A DNA stretch of 64,000 nucleotides, from contig NZ_LT629689.1 in assembly GCF_900102035.1 (NCBI RefSeq), forward strand, positions 5,083,001 through 5,147,000. Direction: 5' to 3'. Source of the DNA: Pseudomonas extremaustralis (GTDB lineage Bacteria > Pseudomonadota > Gammaproteobacteria > Pseudomonadales > Pseudomonadaceae). A program made the translations under genes and the position numbers. Below the pieces are notes generated by a model. It did no database searches. It was not told the origin of the DNA and saw nothing but the letters and a program-made list of their open reading frames with translations. Shown one piece after another: positions 25,071-35,287 of this stretch. Position 1 is the first letter of the stretch. Each line of letters begins with the position of its first letter.

Positions 25071-27080
25071 CTAGCGCTTTAACATCGCGCGTATGTCCGC
25101 CAGGGCGGTGTTGCCGCGAACGGCCTTCACCTCGGTCGGGGTGTCGTCATTGCCTTCCCAGGCCAGGTCATCCGGCGGCAGTTCGTCGAGGAACCGGCTG
25201 GGGGCACAATCGATGATTTCGCCGTACTGCTTGCGCTTGGCGGCAAAGGTGAAGGCCAGTGTCTGACGCGCGCGGGTAATGCCCACGTAGGCCAGGCGCC
25301 GTTCTTCTTCGATGGTGTCGGCTTCGATGCTGGAACGGTGTGGGAGGATTTCCTCTTCCATGCCCATGATGAACACGTAGGGAAATTCCAAGCCCTTGGA
25401 CGCATGCAAAGTCATCATCTGCACGCCTTCGGCGCCGTCCTCCTCTTCCTGCTGACGCTCGAGCATGTCGCGCAGTACCAGCTTGCCGATGGCGTCTTCG
25501 ACGGTCATTTCGCCGTCTTCGTCTTTTTCCAGGGTGTTCTTCAGCGCTTCGATCAGGAACCAGACGTTGCCCATGCGGTAATCCGCGGCCTTGTCGCTGG
25601 AGCTGTTGGTGCGCAGCCAATTCTCGTAGTCGATGTCCATGACCATGCTGCGCAGGGCGCTGATCGGGTCTTCGCCGGCGCATTGCTCGCGCACCTTGTC
25701 CATGAAGCGCTTGAAGCGCGACAGGCGATCGGTGAAACGCGTGTCGAGGTGTTCGCCCAGGCCGATTTCGTCGGTGGCGGCGTACATCGAGATCTTGCGT
25801 TCGGTGGCGTAGTTGCCGAGTTTTTCCAGGGTGGTGGAGCCGATTTCCCGGCGCGGCACGTTGATCACCCGCAGGAAAGCGTTGTCGTCGTCCGGGTTCA
25901 CGATCAGCCGGAAGTAGGCCATCAGGTCTTTGACTTCCTGGCGTCCGAAAAAGCTGTTGCCACCGGACAGACGATACGGCACCTGGTGATGCTGCAACTT
26001 CAGCTCGATCAGCTTGGCCTGGTAGTTACCGCGATAGAGAATCGCGAAGTCGCTGTAGGGCCGGTCGGTGCGCAGGTGCAGGCTGAGGATTTCCACGGCC
26101 ACGCGCTCGGCTTCGGCGTCTTCGTTGCGGCAGCGGATCACGCGGATCTCATCGCCGTGGCCCATCTCGCTCCACAGTTGTTTTTCGAACTCGTGGGGGT
26201 TGTTCGAGATCAGCACGTTGGCGCAGCGCAGGATGCGGCTGGTGGAGCGGTAGTTCTGCTCCAGCATCACCACTTTCAGGGACGGGTAGTCGTCCTTGAG
26301 CAGCATCAGGTTTTCCGGGCGGGCGCCGCGCCAGGCATAGATCGACTGGTCGTCGTCGCCCACCACGGTGAACTGGTTGCGCGTGCCGATCAGCAGCTTG
26401 ACCAGCAGGTATTGGCTGGCGTTGGTGTCCTGGTATTCGTCCACCAGCAGGTAGCGCACTTTGTTCTGCCACTTTTCCAGGATGTCTTTGTGTTCCTGGA
26501 ACAGCTTCACGGGCAGCAGGATCAGGTCGTCGAAGTCCACCGCGTTGAACGCCTTGAGCGTGCGCTGGTAGTGGGTGTAGACGATGGCGGCGGTCTGTTC
26601 CTTGGGGTTGCGCGCGTTTTCCAGGGCTTCGGGCGGCAGGACCAGGTCGTTCTTCCAGGCGCCGATCATGTTCTTGATCTCGTCGACGCCGTCGTCGCCC
26701 GCGTATTCCTTCTGCATGATGTCGGTCATCAGGGCTTTGACGTCGGTCTCGTCGAAGATCGAGAAACCCGGCTTGTAGCCCAGCCGCGCATGCTCCTTGC
26801 GGATGATGTTCAGCCCCAGGTTGTGGAAGGTACACACGGTGAGGCCGCGGCCTTCGCCGCCCTTGAGCAGGGTGCCGACGCGCTCTTTCATTTCCCGCGC
26901 CGCCTTGTTGGTAAAGGTCATGGCGACGATGTACTGGGCGCGGATGCCGCAGTTCTGGATCAGGTGCGCGATCTTGCGGGTGATCACGCTGGTCTTGCCG
27001 GAGCCTGCGCCGGCGAGCACCAATAGAGGGCCGCCGACGTAGTTCACGGCTTCTTGCTGCCGGGGATTGAGTCGGGACAT
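25071..27080 (-). CDS. rep: ATP-dependent DNA helicase Rep
   Basis: Rep is a superfamily-1A 3'-5' helicase that clears protein blocks ahead of the replisome. The 669 residues show all motifs: Q-motif LNPRQQEAV, Walker A AGAGSGKT, VDEYQDTN (motif II), VGDDDQSIYAWRGA (motif III), LEQNYRST (IV), TLHASKGLEFPYVFI (V) and YVGITRAR (VI). The length fits Rep rather than UvrD (about 720). The start is ATG 27080. It is divergent from the GGDEF/EAL gene. Confidence 0.96.
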   Translation of the reverse strand: MSRLNPRQQEAVNYVGGPLLVLAGAGSGKTSVITRKIAHLIQNCGIRAQYIVAMTFTNKAAREMKERVGTLLKGGEGRGLTVCTFHNLGLNIIRKEHARLGYKPGFSIFDETDVKALMTDIMQKEYAGDDGVDEIKNMIGAWKNDLVLPPEALENARNPKEQTAAIVYTHYQRTLKAFNAVDFDDLILLPVKLFQEHKDILEKWQNKVRYLLVDEYQDTNASQYLLVKLLIGTRNQFTVVGDDDQSIYAWRGARPENLMLLKDDYPSLKVVMLEQNYRSTSRILRCANVLISNNPHEFEKQLWSEMGHGDEIRVIRCRNEDAEAERVAVEILSLHLRTDRPYSDFAILYRGNYQAKLIELKLQHHQVPYRLSGGNSFFGRQEVKDLMAYFRLIVNPDDDNAFLRVINVPRREIGSTTLEKLGNYATERKISMYAATDEIGLGEHLDTRFTDRLSRFKRFMDKVREQCAGEDPISALRSMVMDIDYENWLRTNSSSDKAADYRMGNVWFLIEALKNTLEKDEDGEMTVEDAIGKLVLRDMLERQQEEEDGAEGVQMMTLHASKGLEFPYVFIMGMEEEILPHRSSIEADTIEEERRLAYVGITRARQTLAFTFAAKRKQYGEIIDCAPSRFLDELPPDDLAWEGNDDTPTEVKAVRGNTALADIRAMLKR

Positions 27081-27264
27081 ACAGAGTCAGGGAGTCATTG
27101 TTCAAAAGGGCGGGCATTTTAACAGGCTGGCAAGATTCTGCTGCCCTGGATCGATGGTGTGACGTACCACTCGATCTAAATTTGCCGCATTTGTTACTTT
27201 GCCGCAGGATGTGGGGGTATTTGCGCCTTTTGTGCGCATTGCTTGTATTTGATAACTCTTGTCA

Positions 27265-27293
27265 TTGGTGATTGCCAGGCCGCACGTCATAAT
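27265..27293 (+). promoter_or_regulatory. Sigma70-like promoter for the GGDEF/EAL gene
   Basis: TTGGTG (27265-27270), 17-bp spacer, CATAAT (27288-27293). It predicts a start near 27300 and a leader of about 35 bases. Confidence 0.5.
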
Positions 27294-27334
27294 GCGCGCG
27301 GCCAACGAAATCTTGCAGAGTCTAGGGAGCTAGC

Positions 27335-28999
27335 TTGTCTACGCCTGTCGAACCCTTGCGTTTGCTGCTACTGGCCGATATGCCTGAGTGGGCAGCATTG
27401 TTGCGCGAGTGCCTGGCGCCGATGGGCGATGGGGCTGTGCTGATCAGTGCACCCAACTGGGACTCGGTGAGTCGTCTGTTCGATGACGACCACAGCGCCA
27501 TGCTGTTGACCACGCCCAACCTGCAACCCGGCCCTGGCCGTTGCAGCTTGCCGTGCGTGTTGTTGCTGGAACAGGAGCCACTGGTGGTACCCCTGGGGGT
27601 CAGTGACTGGCTGGTCCGTCATGCCCTGGACGCCAACACCCTGCGTCGCTGCCTGCGCCATGTGCGCGAGCGCGGCGTGCTGGAAGACACCCTGCAGCGC
27701 CTGGCCGAACAGGACCCGCTGACCGGTATCGCCAACCGCCAGGGTTTCCAGACCCTGCTGGCTGCGCGACTGGCGGACAACGATGGTCGCGGCCTGGCCC
27801 TGGGGCACCTGGACCTCGACAACTTCCGCCACGCCAACGATGCCCTCGGCCACCAGGCCGGCGACCGGCTGATCCTGCAAGTGGTCTCGCGGCTCAAGAG
27901 CCAGCTCGAAGCCGGCGACCAACTGGCACGCCTGGGCAGCGACGAATTTGCCTTGCTGATCGACACCCGCCGCGCACCCCAGCGCGCCGAATGGATGGCC
28001 GAGCGCATCATCGAAGTCATGGCCGAACCTTATTGGGTGGATGGCGAAAGCCTGCTGATCGGCTGCAGCCTTGGCATCGCGCATGCCCGCGCCCGTGCTG
28101 GTGCCGACCCGTTGATGTGGCATGCCCATATCGCCATGCAGCAAGCCAAAAGTACCCAAGGTTGCACGTTTCATATCTTCAACGAACGCATCAACCGCAA
28201 CGCCCGCAGCCTGGCCGATCTGGAAAGCGAACTGCGCCGGGCCCTGCGTCGCGATGAGCTGGAGCTGCATTACCAGCCGCGCCTGGACCTGGACGACGGG
28301 CATATCGTCGGCCTCGAAGCCCTGGTGCGCTGGCGCCACGGCGAGCGCGGGCTGTTGCCGCCCAGTGAATTCGTGCCGTTGGCCGAACAAAGCGGCCTGA
28401 TCGTACCTTTGGGTTACTGGGTGATTTCCCGGGCCCTGCGCGACATGCAGGACTTGCGCGAACGCGGCCTGCCGCCGCTGCACATGGCGGTCAACCTGTC
28501 GTTCCGCCAGTTCCAGGACAGCCAGTTGCTCTCGACCCTCAGCCGGCTGATTGCCGAGCGTGGGGTGGAAGCACAATGGCTGGAGTTCGAACTCACCGAA
28601 ACCGCCGTGATGCGCCGCAGTGACCTGGTCAAGCAGACCATGGACGCGCTTGGCCGCTTGGGCGTGCGGTTTTCCCTGGATGACTTCGGCACCGGATTCT
28701 CATCATTTGTGCACCTCAACAGCCTGCCGATCGCCTTGTTGAAGATCGACAAGAGTTTTGTCGGCGGCATGGAAGAGCGCGAAGAGAACCGCAAGCTGGT
28801 GCACGCCATGATCAACCTGGCGCATAACCTCAACCTGGAAGTGGTGGCCGAAGGGGTGGAAACCCCAGAGCAACTGGCGCTATTGCGCTTGTTCGGCTGC
28901 GACCAGGCCCAGGGCTACCTGATCAGCAAGCCGCTGCCGTTGGCCGAGTTGGTGGAATACCTGACGTTCGGTCAAAGCCAGCAAGCCTTGCTGGGCTAG
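27335..28999 (+). CDS. GGDEF/EAL protein, probable cyclic-di-GMP phosphodiesterase (ProE-like)
   Basis: A 554-residue cytosolic signalling protein starting at TTG 27335 behind AGGGAGC. Residues 1-115 look like a receiver-type fold (LLLLADMPEWAALL...VRHALDANTLRRCLRHV) but lack the phospho-acceptor pocket. The GGDEF domain carries GSDEF (201-205), a degenerate active site. The EAL domain has EAL (328-330), the NLS, ELTE, DDFGTG, LKID, EGVE and QGYLIS motifs, so all phosphodiesterase ligands appear present. It therefore probably degrades cyclic-di-GMP, with the GGDEF part regulatory. The position next to rep matches what I recall as PA5295 (ProE), a highly active phosphodiesterase that affects exopolysaccharide. 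Confidence 0.9.
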   Translation: MSTPVEPLRLLLLADMPEWAALLRECLAPMGDGAVLISAPNWDSVSRLFDDDHSAMLLTTPNLQPGPGRCSLPCVLLLEQEPLVVPLGVSDWLVRHALDANTLRRCLRHVRERGVLEDTLQRLAEQDPLTGIANRQGFQTLLAARLADNDGRGLALGHLDLDNFRHANDALGHQAGDRLILQVVSRLKSQLEAGDQLARLGSDEFALLIDTRRAPQRAEWMAERIIEVMAEPYWVDGESLLIGCSLGIAHARARAGADPLMWHAHIAMQQAKSTQGCTFHIFNERINRNARSLADLESELRRALRRDELELHYQPRLDLDDGHIVGLEALVRWRHGERGLLPPSEFVPLAEQSGLIVPLGYWVISRALRDMQDLRERGLPPLHMAVNLSFRQFQDSQLLSTLSRLIAERGVEAQWLEFELTETAVMRRSDLVKQTMDALGRLGVRFSLDDFGTGFSSFVHLNSLPIALLKIDKSFVGGMEEREENRKLVHAMINLAHNLNLEVVAEGVETPEQLALLRLFGCDQAQGYLISKPLPLAELVEYLTFGQSQQALLG

Positions 29000-29005
29000 T
29001 CCGTC

Positions 29006-30403
29006 TCACTCGGTCTGTGCGGCGTGAAACCCGCGGTGGGCCTTTGGCTCCCGGCGGATCATGCGCTTGATCTTCGCCTCAAACGCGCAGGTCAGGCTGA
29101 CCGCCGCACAGGCCAGGCCCAGCGCCAGGCCCCACCATACACCGGTCGGTCCCCAGCCCAGGGTGAAGGCCATCAGCCAGGCAGAAGGCGCGCCGATCAG
29201 CCAGTAGCAGCCCGCACCGATCAGGAAGGTGGTCTTGGCGTCCTTGAGCCCGCGAATGCAGCCCATGGCGATGGTTTGCACGCCGTCGAACAATTCGAAC
29301 CATGCGGCGACGGCGAGCAGGCTGACAGCCAGGATGATCACGTCGTGGAACGCCGGGTCGTTGTGGTCGATCAGCAGTCCGATCAGCGGATCAGAAAACA
29401 GCCACAGCACGGCGGCAAATCCCAGCATCACCGCCGCGCCAAATCCTATGCCGACGCGTCCGGCCATACGGGCCTGTACCAATTGCCCGGCGCCGTAATG
29501 CTGGCCGATGCGCATTGTGACTGCGTAGGACATTCCCGCCGGCACCATAAAGGCGACCGATACGATCTGCAGGGCGACCTGATGCGCCGCCAACTGGGTG
29601 CTGCCCATGGTGCCCATGCACAGCGCCGCAAAGGCGAACAGCCCGACTTCCACCGCATAGGTACCGCCAATCGGCAGGCCCAGTCGCCACAGCTCGCGCA
29701 AGTACTGGGTATTGAGGCGCAGCAGGCCCGCGCTCAGCGGGTAGGCGGCGTAAGTGCGGTTGCTGCGGATGTACCACATCAACGCCAACGCCATGCCATT
29801 GGCGACGATGGCAGTGACCAGGCCAATGCCCACCAGGCCGAGTTTCGGCAGGCCGAACATGCCTTCGATCAACGCATGGTTGAGCAGGTAATTGAGGACG
29901 GTGCCGCCCAGGCTGATCACCATCACTGGCGTCGCCTTGCCGATGGCGCTGGTGAAGCCGCGCAAGGCCATGAAGCTCAGGTACCCGGGCAGGGCGAACG
30001 GCAGGATCGTCAGGAATTGCCCGGCCGAGTGCACATTGGTTTCAGTCTGGCCGAACATCAGCAGGACAGGCTTGAGGTTCCACAGCAGTAGACCGGCCGC
30101 CAGGGCCATCAGCCAGGCAAGCCACAGCCCGGCTTGGGTCAGGCGGGTGGCGCCGTGGATATCGCCGGCGCCATGACGGATGGCTACCAGCGTGCCCACG
30201 GCGGCAATCACGCCAATGCAGAAAATCGATACGAATGAGTAACTCGCCGCGCCCAATCCGCCACCGGCCAGGGCTTCGGGGCTCAGGCGCGCCATCATCA
30301 GCGTGTCGGTCAGCACCATCAGCATGTGTGCCAACTGCGAGGCAATCAACGGCCCGGACAACCGCAGAATGGCCCAGAGTTCGCTACGTGCTGGATGCTG
30401 CAT
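29006..30403 (-). CDS. MATE-family multidrug/cation exporter
   Basis: A MATE transporter of about 465 residues with 12 hydrophobic segments in two related halves (LRLSGPLIASQLAHML and LWRLGLPIGGTYAVEV). It would exchange Na+ or H+ for cationic compounds at the inner membrane. Length and end sequences fit NorM/PmpM-type proteins. The start is uncertain: ATG 30403 (MQHPARSELWAIL), ATG 30409 or TTG 30418; I took 30403 because GAG lies about ten bases before it. It is convergent, six bases apart, with the GGDEF/EAL gene and divergent from the LysR gene. Confidence 0.92.
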   Translation of the reverse strand: MQHPARSELWAILRLSGPLIASQLAHMLMVLTDTLMMARLSPEALAGGGLGAASYSFVSIFCIGVIAAVGTLVAIRHGAGDIHGATRLTQAGLWLAWLMALAAGLLLWNLKPVLLMFGQTETNVHSAGQFLTILPFALPGYLSFMALRGFTSAIGKATPVMVISLGGTVLNYLLNHALIEGMFGLPKLGLVGIGLVTAIVANGMALALMWYIRSNRTYAAYPLSAGLLRLNTQYLRELWRLGLPIGGTYAVEVGLFAFAALCMGTMGSTQLAAHQVALQIVSVAFMVPAGMSYAVTMRIGQHYGAGQLVQARMAGRVGIGFGAAVMLGFAAVLWLFSDPLIGLLIDHNDPAFHDVIILAVSLLAVAAWFELFDGVQTIAMGCIRGLKDAKTTFLIGAGCYWLIGAPSAWLMAFTLGWGPTGVWWGLALGLACAAVSLTCAFEAKIKRMIRREPKAHRGFHAAQTE

Positions 30404-30561
30404 GATCATCACGCTCAAAAAGTCATTGGGGAGGGGAAGGGCTGATTCTCGGCGCTCTCAGACCGTTGCACAAAGGGATAAATGCGATCATATGCATGAT
30501 TAAAACTCATGCCTGATTGATTCTGGTAGGGTTTGGGCATTGCGCCGTCGGAGCTTTCCTC

Positions 30562-31482
30562 ATGTCTCGTCGTCTTCCTCCGCTTTACGCCTTGCGCGCG
30601 TTTGAAGCCGCCTCGCGGCACAACTCCTTCACCCGCGCGGCGGAGGAGCTTTCGATTACCCAGAGCGCGGTCAGCCGCCATATCCGCACGCTGGAAGAGC
30701 ATTTCGCCTGCCGCCTGTTCCAACGCAGCGGCCGTAACCTGCAACTCACCGAAGCCGCGCGCTTGCTGTTGCCCGGCGTGCGCGAAGGGTTCGCCGCGCT
30801 GGAGCGGGCCTGCCATACCCTGAACGCCGAAGACGACATCCTGCGCATGAAGGCGCCGTCCACGCTGACCATGCGCTGGTTGTTGGCGCGGGTCAGTCGT
30901 TTCCGGCATTTGCAGCCGGGCAATGAGGTGCAACTGACCAGCGCGTGGATGAGCGTGGACGAAGTGGACTTCAACCAGGAGCCCTTCGATTGCGCGGTAT
31001 TGCTGAGCTATGGGCATTTTCCGGCGGACTGGGAAGCCTGCTACCTGTTCCCTGAACTGCTGATTCCTGTCGGTGCCCCGAACCTGTTGGACGATGGGCC
31101 TTGGGACGCTGCGCGGCTGGCCACCGCCGAATTGCTGCACCCCACGCCCGACCGGCGGGATTGGCGCAACTGGCTGCAACGTATGGGGCTGTCCTCCCAG
31201 GTGTCGCTCAAGGGCGGGCAGGTATTCGACACCCTTGAGCTGGGCATGATCGCCGCCGCGCGGGGTTATGGCGTCTCCATGGGCGATCTGCTGATGGTGG
31301 CCGAAGACGTGGCCCAGGGCCGGCTGAGCCTGCCGTGGCCCACCGCCGTGGCCAGTGGGGAAAGTTACTACCTGGTGTGGCCGAAGACCCGTCCCGGCGG
31401 CGAGCGCTTGCGGCGGCTGGCGGACTTTCTCCAGAGCGAAGTCAGCGCCATGGAACTGCCCCAGGTCGAACGCCTCGGCTGA
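30562..31482 (+). CDS. LysR-family transcriptional regulator (GcvA-like)
   Basis: A 306-residue LysR regulator. The winged helix covers residues 1-65 (LYALRAFEAASRHNSFTRAAEELSITQSAVSRHIRTLE), followed by the two-lobed effector domain. The start LPPLYALRAFEAA and the PLPW-like element (LSLPWPTAVASGESYYLVWP) place it with GcvA/AmpR-type members. It is divergent from the MATE gene across a 158-bp spacer and could regulate it. No effector can be named. Confidence 0.92.
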   Translation: MSRRLPPLYALRAFEAASRHNSFTRAAEELSITQSAVSRHIRTLEEHFACRLFQRSGRNLQLTEAARLLLPGVREGFAALERACHTLNAEDDILRMKAPSTLTMRWLLARVSRFRHLQPGNEVQLTSAWMSVDEVDFNQEPFDCAVLLSYGHFPADWEACYLFPELLIPVGAPNLLDDGPWDAARLATAELLHPTPDRRDWRNWLQRMGLSSQVSLKGGQVFDTLELGMIAAARGYGVSMGDLLMVAEDVAQGRLSLPWPTAVASGESYYLVWPKTRPGGERLRRLADFLQSEVSAMELPQVERLG

Positions 31483-31659
31483 CGTGGGGAAAACAGCCGA
31501 TGCAATCGTTTGCGAGATACCCCTGCGAATCGCTCAAGTATTGCTTCTGGCCGCCGAAGTAGGGGTGTTGGAACTATCGTGCACCAACGTTTCCCACTCG
31601 ATAATTTGCCGAGCAGCGCTATGAGATCAGGACGATCCAGGCGTCGGCCAGGAGCCGTC

Positions 31660-33636
31660 ATGTCTAAACCCCGTGCCCGGATCGCTTCACAGTTAGGCCT
31701 TGCGCTCGCTGTGATTCTGGCCGTCGTCATCAGCGGCAGTACCGTGTTTGCCTTGCGTTCCCTCGACTCCGCCAACCTCGACACCCGTGAGGAACACCTG
31801 GCCAGCGAGGCACGCCTGCTCGCCGATCAACTCAATACCTTCCACAGCACCTTGCGCGAGAGTACTCAGCGTTTGAGCGGGCTGTTCGAAAAGCGTTTCG
31901 GCGCCGGCTTGAGTGTGCGCGGTGACCAGCCAGTGGCTATCGCCGGGATACAGACGCCAGGCCTGTATCTGGGCAGTCATCTGCTGAACAACGATTTCGC
32001 TGAGGTCGATGAATTCAAGGACACCTCCGGCGGCGTGGCCACGGTGTTTGTGCGCAGCGGCGAAGACTTTGTCCGCATCAGTACCTCCCTGACCAAGCAA
32101 GACGGCAGTCGCGCCATCGGTACGGCCCTGGACCATCAGCATCCGGCGTATCAACGCCTGCTGGCCGGGCAGAGTTATGTCGGCCGCGCGGTGCTGTTCG
32201 AACGGTCCTACATGACCCAATACACGCCAGTGCGCGATGCCGCCGGCAAGGTGATTGCGGTACTGTTCGTCGGCTTCGACTACACCGATGCCCAGAACGC
32301 CCAGTTCGACAACCTCAAACGCTTCCGAATCGGCAAGACCGGTTCTCTGGCCTTGCTGGACGAACAGAAGCGCTGGCTGGTGCCACCGGCCGGTGTGCAG
32401 GCGCTAGAGCAGGCGATCCCGGTGATGCTCGACCTGGCGAAAAAGCCGGGTGAAGGGCGTTTCTGGAGCGACAAGAACGAAGACTTCTACAGCGTTTCGG
32501 TGCCGTTCGAAGGCGGCCCGTGGTCAGTGGTGGCGAGCATGCCGAAGGCTGAAATCCGCGCAGTCACGTGGGCGGTGGGCATTCGTCTGGTGATTGGCAG
32601 TGCGCTGGCGATGCTGTTCGCGGTGGGGGCGACGGTCTGGCTGCTGCGCAGCAAATTGCAGCCCCTGAGTGACCTGGTACGTCAGGCCGAGGCCTTGGGC
32701 GCCGGTGATTTGAGCGCACGGCTGAACGTGTCCAGCCATGACGAGATCGGCCAGTTGGCGCGCAGCTTCAACCAGATGGGGGAAGCGCTGTCGACCATGG
32801 TTTCGCACATCCGCAAGGCCGCCGAAGAGGTCAACGGCCGTGCCCAGGCGTTATCCGGGTTGTCCGGCGGGGCGTATGAGGGCATGGAGCAGCAGTCCGG
32901 CGAGATCACCAGCATGGCCGGCGCGGTGGAAGAATTCAGCGCCACCTCGCTGAACATCGCCGACAACATGGGCAACACCGAGCGACTGGCCCAGGAAAAC
33001 GCCCAGCAGACCCGCATTGGCCGGACCTCAATGCAAGAGGCATCGTCGTCCCTGGAACACATCGCCACCGCGCTGAACAGTACGGCCACGGTGATCAACA
33101 CCTTGGGCCAGCGCTCCCAGGAAATCGGCGGCATTGTCGGCGTGATCACCTCGATCGCCGAACAGACCAACCTGCTGGCGCTCAATGCCGCCATCGAGGC
33201 CGCCCGTGCCGGTGAGCAAGGCCGAGGATTTGCCGTGGTCGCCGACGAAGTGCGCAACCTGGCCTCACGCACCCGCCAGGCCACCGATGAAATTTCCGGG
33301 ATGATCCAGAGCATCCAGCAGGAAACCGGCAACGCCATCAGCACCATGGAACAGGGCAACGCGCTGATGCAGGAAGGCTTGTCACGCAACGCCGACGTGG
33401 CGTCGGCCCTGGCACGTATCGACGAGCAGAGCCGCTCGGCCGGTCAGCAATTCGCCGCGATCACCACCGCCACCCAGGAGCAGAGCAGCACCGCGACCTT
33501 GCTGAGCAGCAACCTGCAAAGCATTGCACTGGCCAACAGCGAGCAGCGCGAAGTGGTGTCGAACCTGGCGATTACCGCCAAGGAACTGGAGACGCTGGCG
33601 GCGAGCCTGCGCCAAGAGGTCGACCGGTTCCGTTGA
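31660..33636 (+). CDS. Methyl-accepting chemotaxis protein with Cache sensor domain
   Basis: A 658-residue chemoreceptor. Transmembrane helix 1 spans about 10-32 ([21 protein letters not shown]). A periplasmic domain of about 270 residues has Cache_3-Cache_2-type features ([46 protein letters not shown]). Helix 2 is near 305-330, followed by a HAMP domain ([17 protein letters not shown]) and a signalling tip ([37 protein letters not shown]). It couples ligand binding to CheA. ATG 31660 follows AGGAG; the open frame further upstream is not credible. The ligand is unknown. It stands alone in the operon. Confidence 0.95.
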   Translation: MSKPRARIASQLGLALAVILAVVISGSTVFALRSLDSANLDTREEHLASEARLLADQLNTFHSTLRESTQRLSGLFEKRFGAGLSVRGDQPVAIAGIQTPGLYLGSHLLNNDFAEVDEFKDTSGGVATVFVRSGEDFVRISTSLTKQDGSRAIGTALDHQHPAYQRLLAGQSYVGRAVLFERSYMTQYTPVRDAAGKVIAVLFVGFDYTDAQNAQFDNLKRFRIGKTGSLALLDEQKRWLVPPAGVQALEQAIPVMLDLAKKPGEGRFWSDKNEDFYSVSVPFEGGPWSVVASMPKAEIRAVTWAVGIRLVIGSALAMLFAVGATVWLLRSKLQPLSDLVRQAEALGAGDLSARLNVSSHDEIGQLARSFNQMGEALSTMVSHIRKAAEEVNGRAQALSGLSGGAYEGMEQQSGEITSMAGAVEEFSATSLNIADNMGNTERLAQENAQQTRIGRTSMQEASSSLEHIATALNSTATVINTLGQRSQEIGGIVGVITSIAEQTNLLALNAAIEAARAGEQGRGFAVVADEVRNLASRTRQATDEISGMIQSIQQETGNAISTMEQGNALMQEGLSRNADVASALARIDEQSRSAGQQFAAITTATQEQSSTATLLSSNLQSIALANSEQREVVSNLAITAKELETLAASLRQEVDRFR

Positions 33637-33648
33637 CGGCGTGCCTGG

Positions 33649-35145
33649 CTAGCGTGCTTTGAGCGCGTGAGCCAGGCGGCGCATGGCGGTTTCGATTTCA
33701 TGGGCAGTCAGGGACGAGTAGCCCAATAACCATCCCTGTTGCGTTGCCGCACCGGCATACAGTCGGCTGAGACCGGGCAGTTGCACGCCCGCGCTGGCGG
33801 CCTGGCGGATGGTTTTTTCTTCCGACCAGCCCTCGTGCAGCACGCAGGGAATTTGCAGCCCGCCCTGGGGCCGACACGCTGTGACCACATGGCCCAGGTG
33901 CTTGCCGATGGCATCGAGCATGATGGCTTGGCGCCCGGCGTAGAGTTTGCGCATCGCCCGGACGTGGGCGTTGTAATGCCCGTCCTCCATGAAGCGCGCC
34001 AGCGTCAGCTGCAGGATTTGCGGAGTGTGGCCGTCCAGCATGCTGCGCGCGTAGGTAAAGGCCTTGACCAGTTCACGGGGCAGCACCATGTAGCCCATGC
34101 GCAGGCCGGGGAACAGGGTCTTGCTGAAGGTGCCGAGGTACAGCGTGCGCTGGTACTTGTCCAGGCCTTGCACGCAGGCCGTGGGTTTGCCGGCGTAGTG
34201 GAACTCGCTGTCGTAGTCATCTTCGATGACCCATTTGCCTTTTTCCGCGGCCCAGTTGATCAACTCAAGACGCCGCTCCAGGGTCAGCGTGGCGCCGGTC
34301 GGGTATTGATGAGAGGGCGTGACATACACGCAATGGGCGCCGCTGCGGTCGGCGTGCAGCAGGTCGGTGCGGATGCCGGACGCATCGACATCGATGGGCA
34401 CGACCTTGGCCTCGGCGGTTTCGAAGGCCTTCCTGGCGCCGAAATAGCCTGGGTTCTCCAGCAGGATCGGTTTGCCGACATCCACCAGTAACTGTGCGCA
34501 CAGAAAAAGCGCCTGGCGCGTACTGCTCAGCACCAGGACCTGGTCGGGCGCGCAGTTGGCGCCGCGCTCAAGGTTCAGATACGTCGCGATGGCTTTGCGT
34601 AACGACTCGCTCCCTTGCGGGTCGCCGTGCAACAGCACGCTGCTGCGATAGTCCTTCATCACCTGGCGTTGCAGGCGCTCCCAGACATCGGTCGGGAACG
34701 AGCGGGTTTCGGGCAGGCCGGTGGCGAATGCTTTGATCACTTGTTGATCGTTCACGCCGCCGCTGTCGAGGATCATCCGCCCGCGCTGGCTCAAGCCGGC
34801 GCCCGGCGCCGCCTGGCTGATTTTGACCGCTTGCGCCTGGCGGCGGCGGGAGGCGCCGCGCAATTCGGCGCCGATGGCCTCGCACACGTAACTGCCGGAC
34901 CCTTCGCGCCGCACGATAAAGCCATCGCGGTGCAACTGTACGTAGGCGTTCTCCACCGTATCGCGCGCGACCCCCAATGACTTGGCCAGGACCCGCGTCG
35001 CCGGCAACTTCAGGCCGGGCGCCAGTACGCCATCGAGGATCAAGGCCCGCAGTGCCCGTTGGATTCGCTGGTGCAGATCCAACTGCCGGAGTTGTGCGTC
35101 GTCGAGGCGCATTTGCAGGGTTTCCAGCTCGAAGGTTTTCGCCAT
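33649..35145 (-). CDS. MocR-type regulator (GntR plus aminotransferase domain), PdxR/GabR-like
   Basis: A 498-residue PLP-dependent regulator. GntR winged helix at residues 20-85 (LHQRIQRALRALILDGVLAPGLKLPATRVLAKSLGVARDTVENAY), a linker, then an aminotransferase-fold domain with YVTPSHQYPTGATL, EDDYDSEFHY and the PLP lysine in GTFSKTLFPGLRMGY. It is divergent from a BenE-family transporter, the typical regulator-target layout. A perfect AGTCTA-N4-TAGACT palindrome at 35189-35204 lies between them. The signal could be an amine, an amino acid or PLP itself. Confidence 0.92.
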   Translation of the reverse strand: MAKTFELETLQMRLDDAQLRQLDLHQRIQRALRALILDGVLAPGLKLPATRVLAKSLGVARDTVENAYVQLHRDGFIVRREGSGSYVCEAIGAELRGASRRRQAQAVKISQAAPGAGLSQRGRMILDSGGVNDQQVIKAFATGLPETRSFPTDVWERLQRQVMKDYRSSVLLHGDPQGSESLRKAIATYLNLERGANCAPDQVLVLSSTRQALFLCAQLLVDVGKPILLENPGYFGARKAFETAEAKVVPIDVDASGIRTDLLHADRSGAHCVYVTPSHQYPTGATLTLERRLELINWAAEKGKWVIEDDYDSEFHYAGKPTACVQGLDKYQRTLYLGTFSKTLFPGLRMGYMVLPRELVKAFTYARSMLDGHTPQILQLTLARFMEDGHYNAHVRAMRKLYAGRQAIMLDAIGKHLGHVVTACRPQGGLQIPCVLHEGWSEEKTIRQAASAGVQLPGLSRLYAGAATQQGWLLGYSSLTAHEIETAMRRLAHALKAR

Positions 35146-35188
35146 GCGGTCTGCCTTGCTTTGAAGAATTGGCCGGTAACGGCAGGCC

Positions 35189-35204
35189 AGTCTATCCGTA
35201 GACT
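35189..35204. promoter_or_regulatory. Perfect palindrome between MocR regulator and benE-like gene
   Basis: AGTCTA (35189-35194), TCCG, TAGACT (35199-35204). It is located 44 bases before the regulator start and 84 before the transporter start, a suitable operator for both. Confidence 0.5.
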
Positions 35205-35287
35205 TTCACCCGTGCCACCGCCTCAAGGCCGGCCAACGACCCATCACGCGAGGCTCAATACCTCGCCTGGCAAGGAGCAATGTCCCT

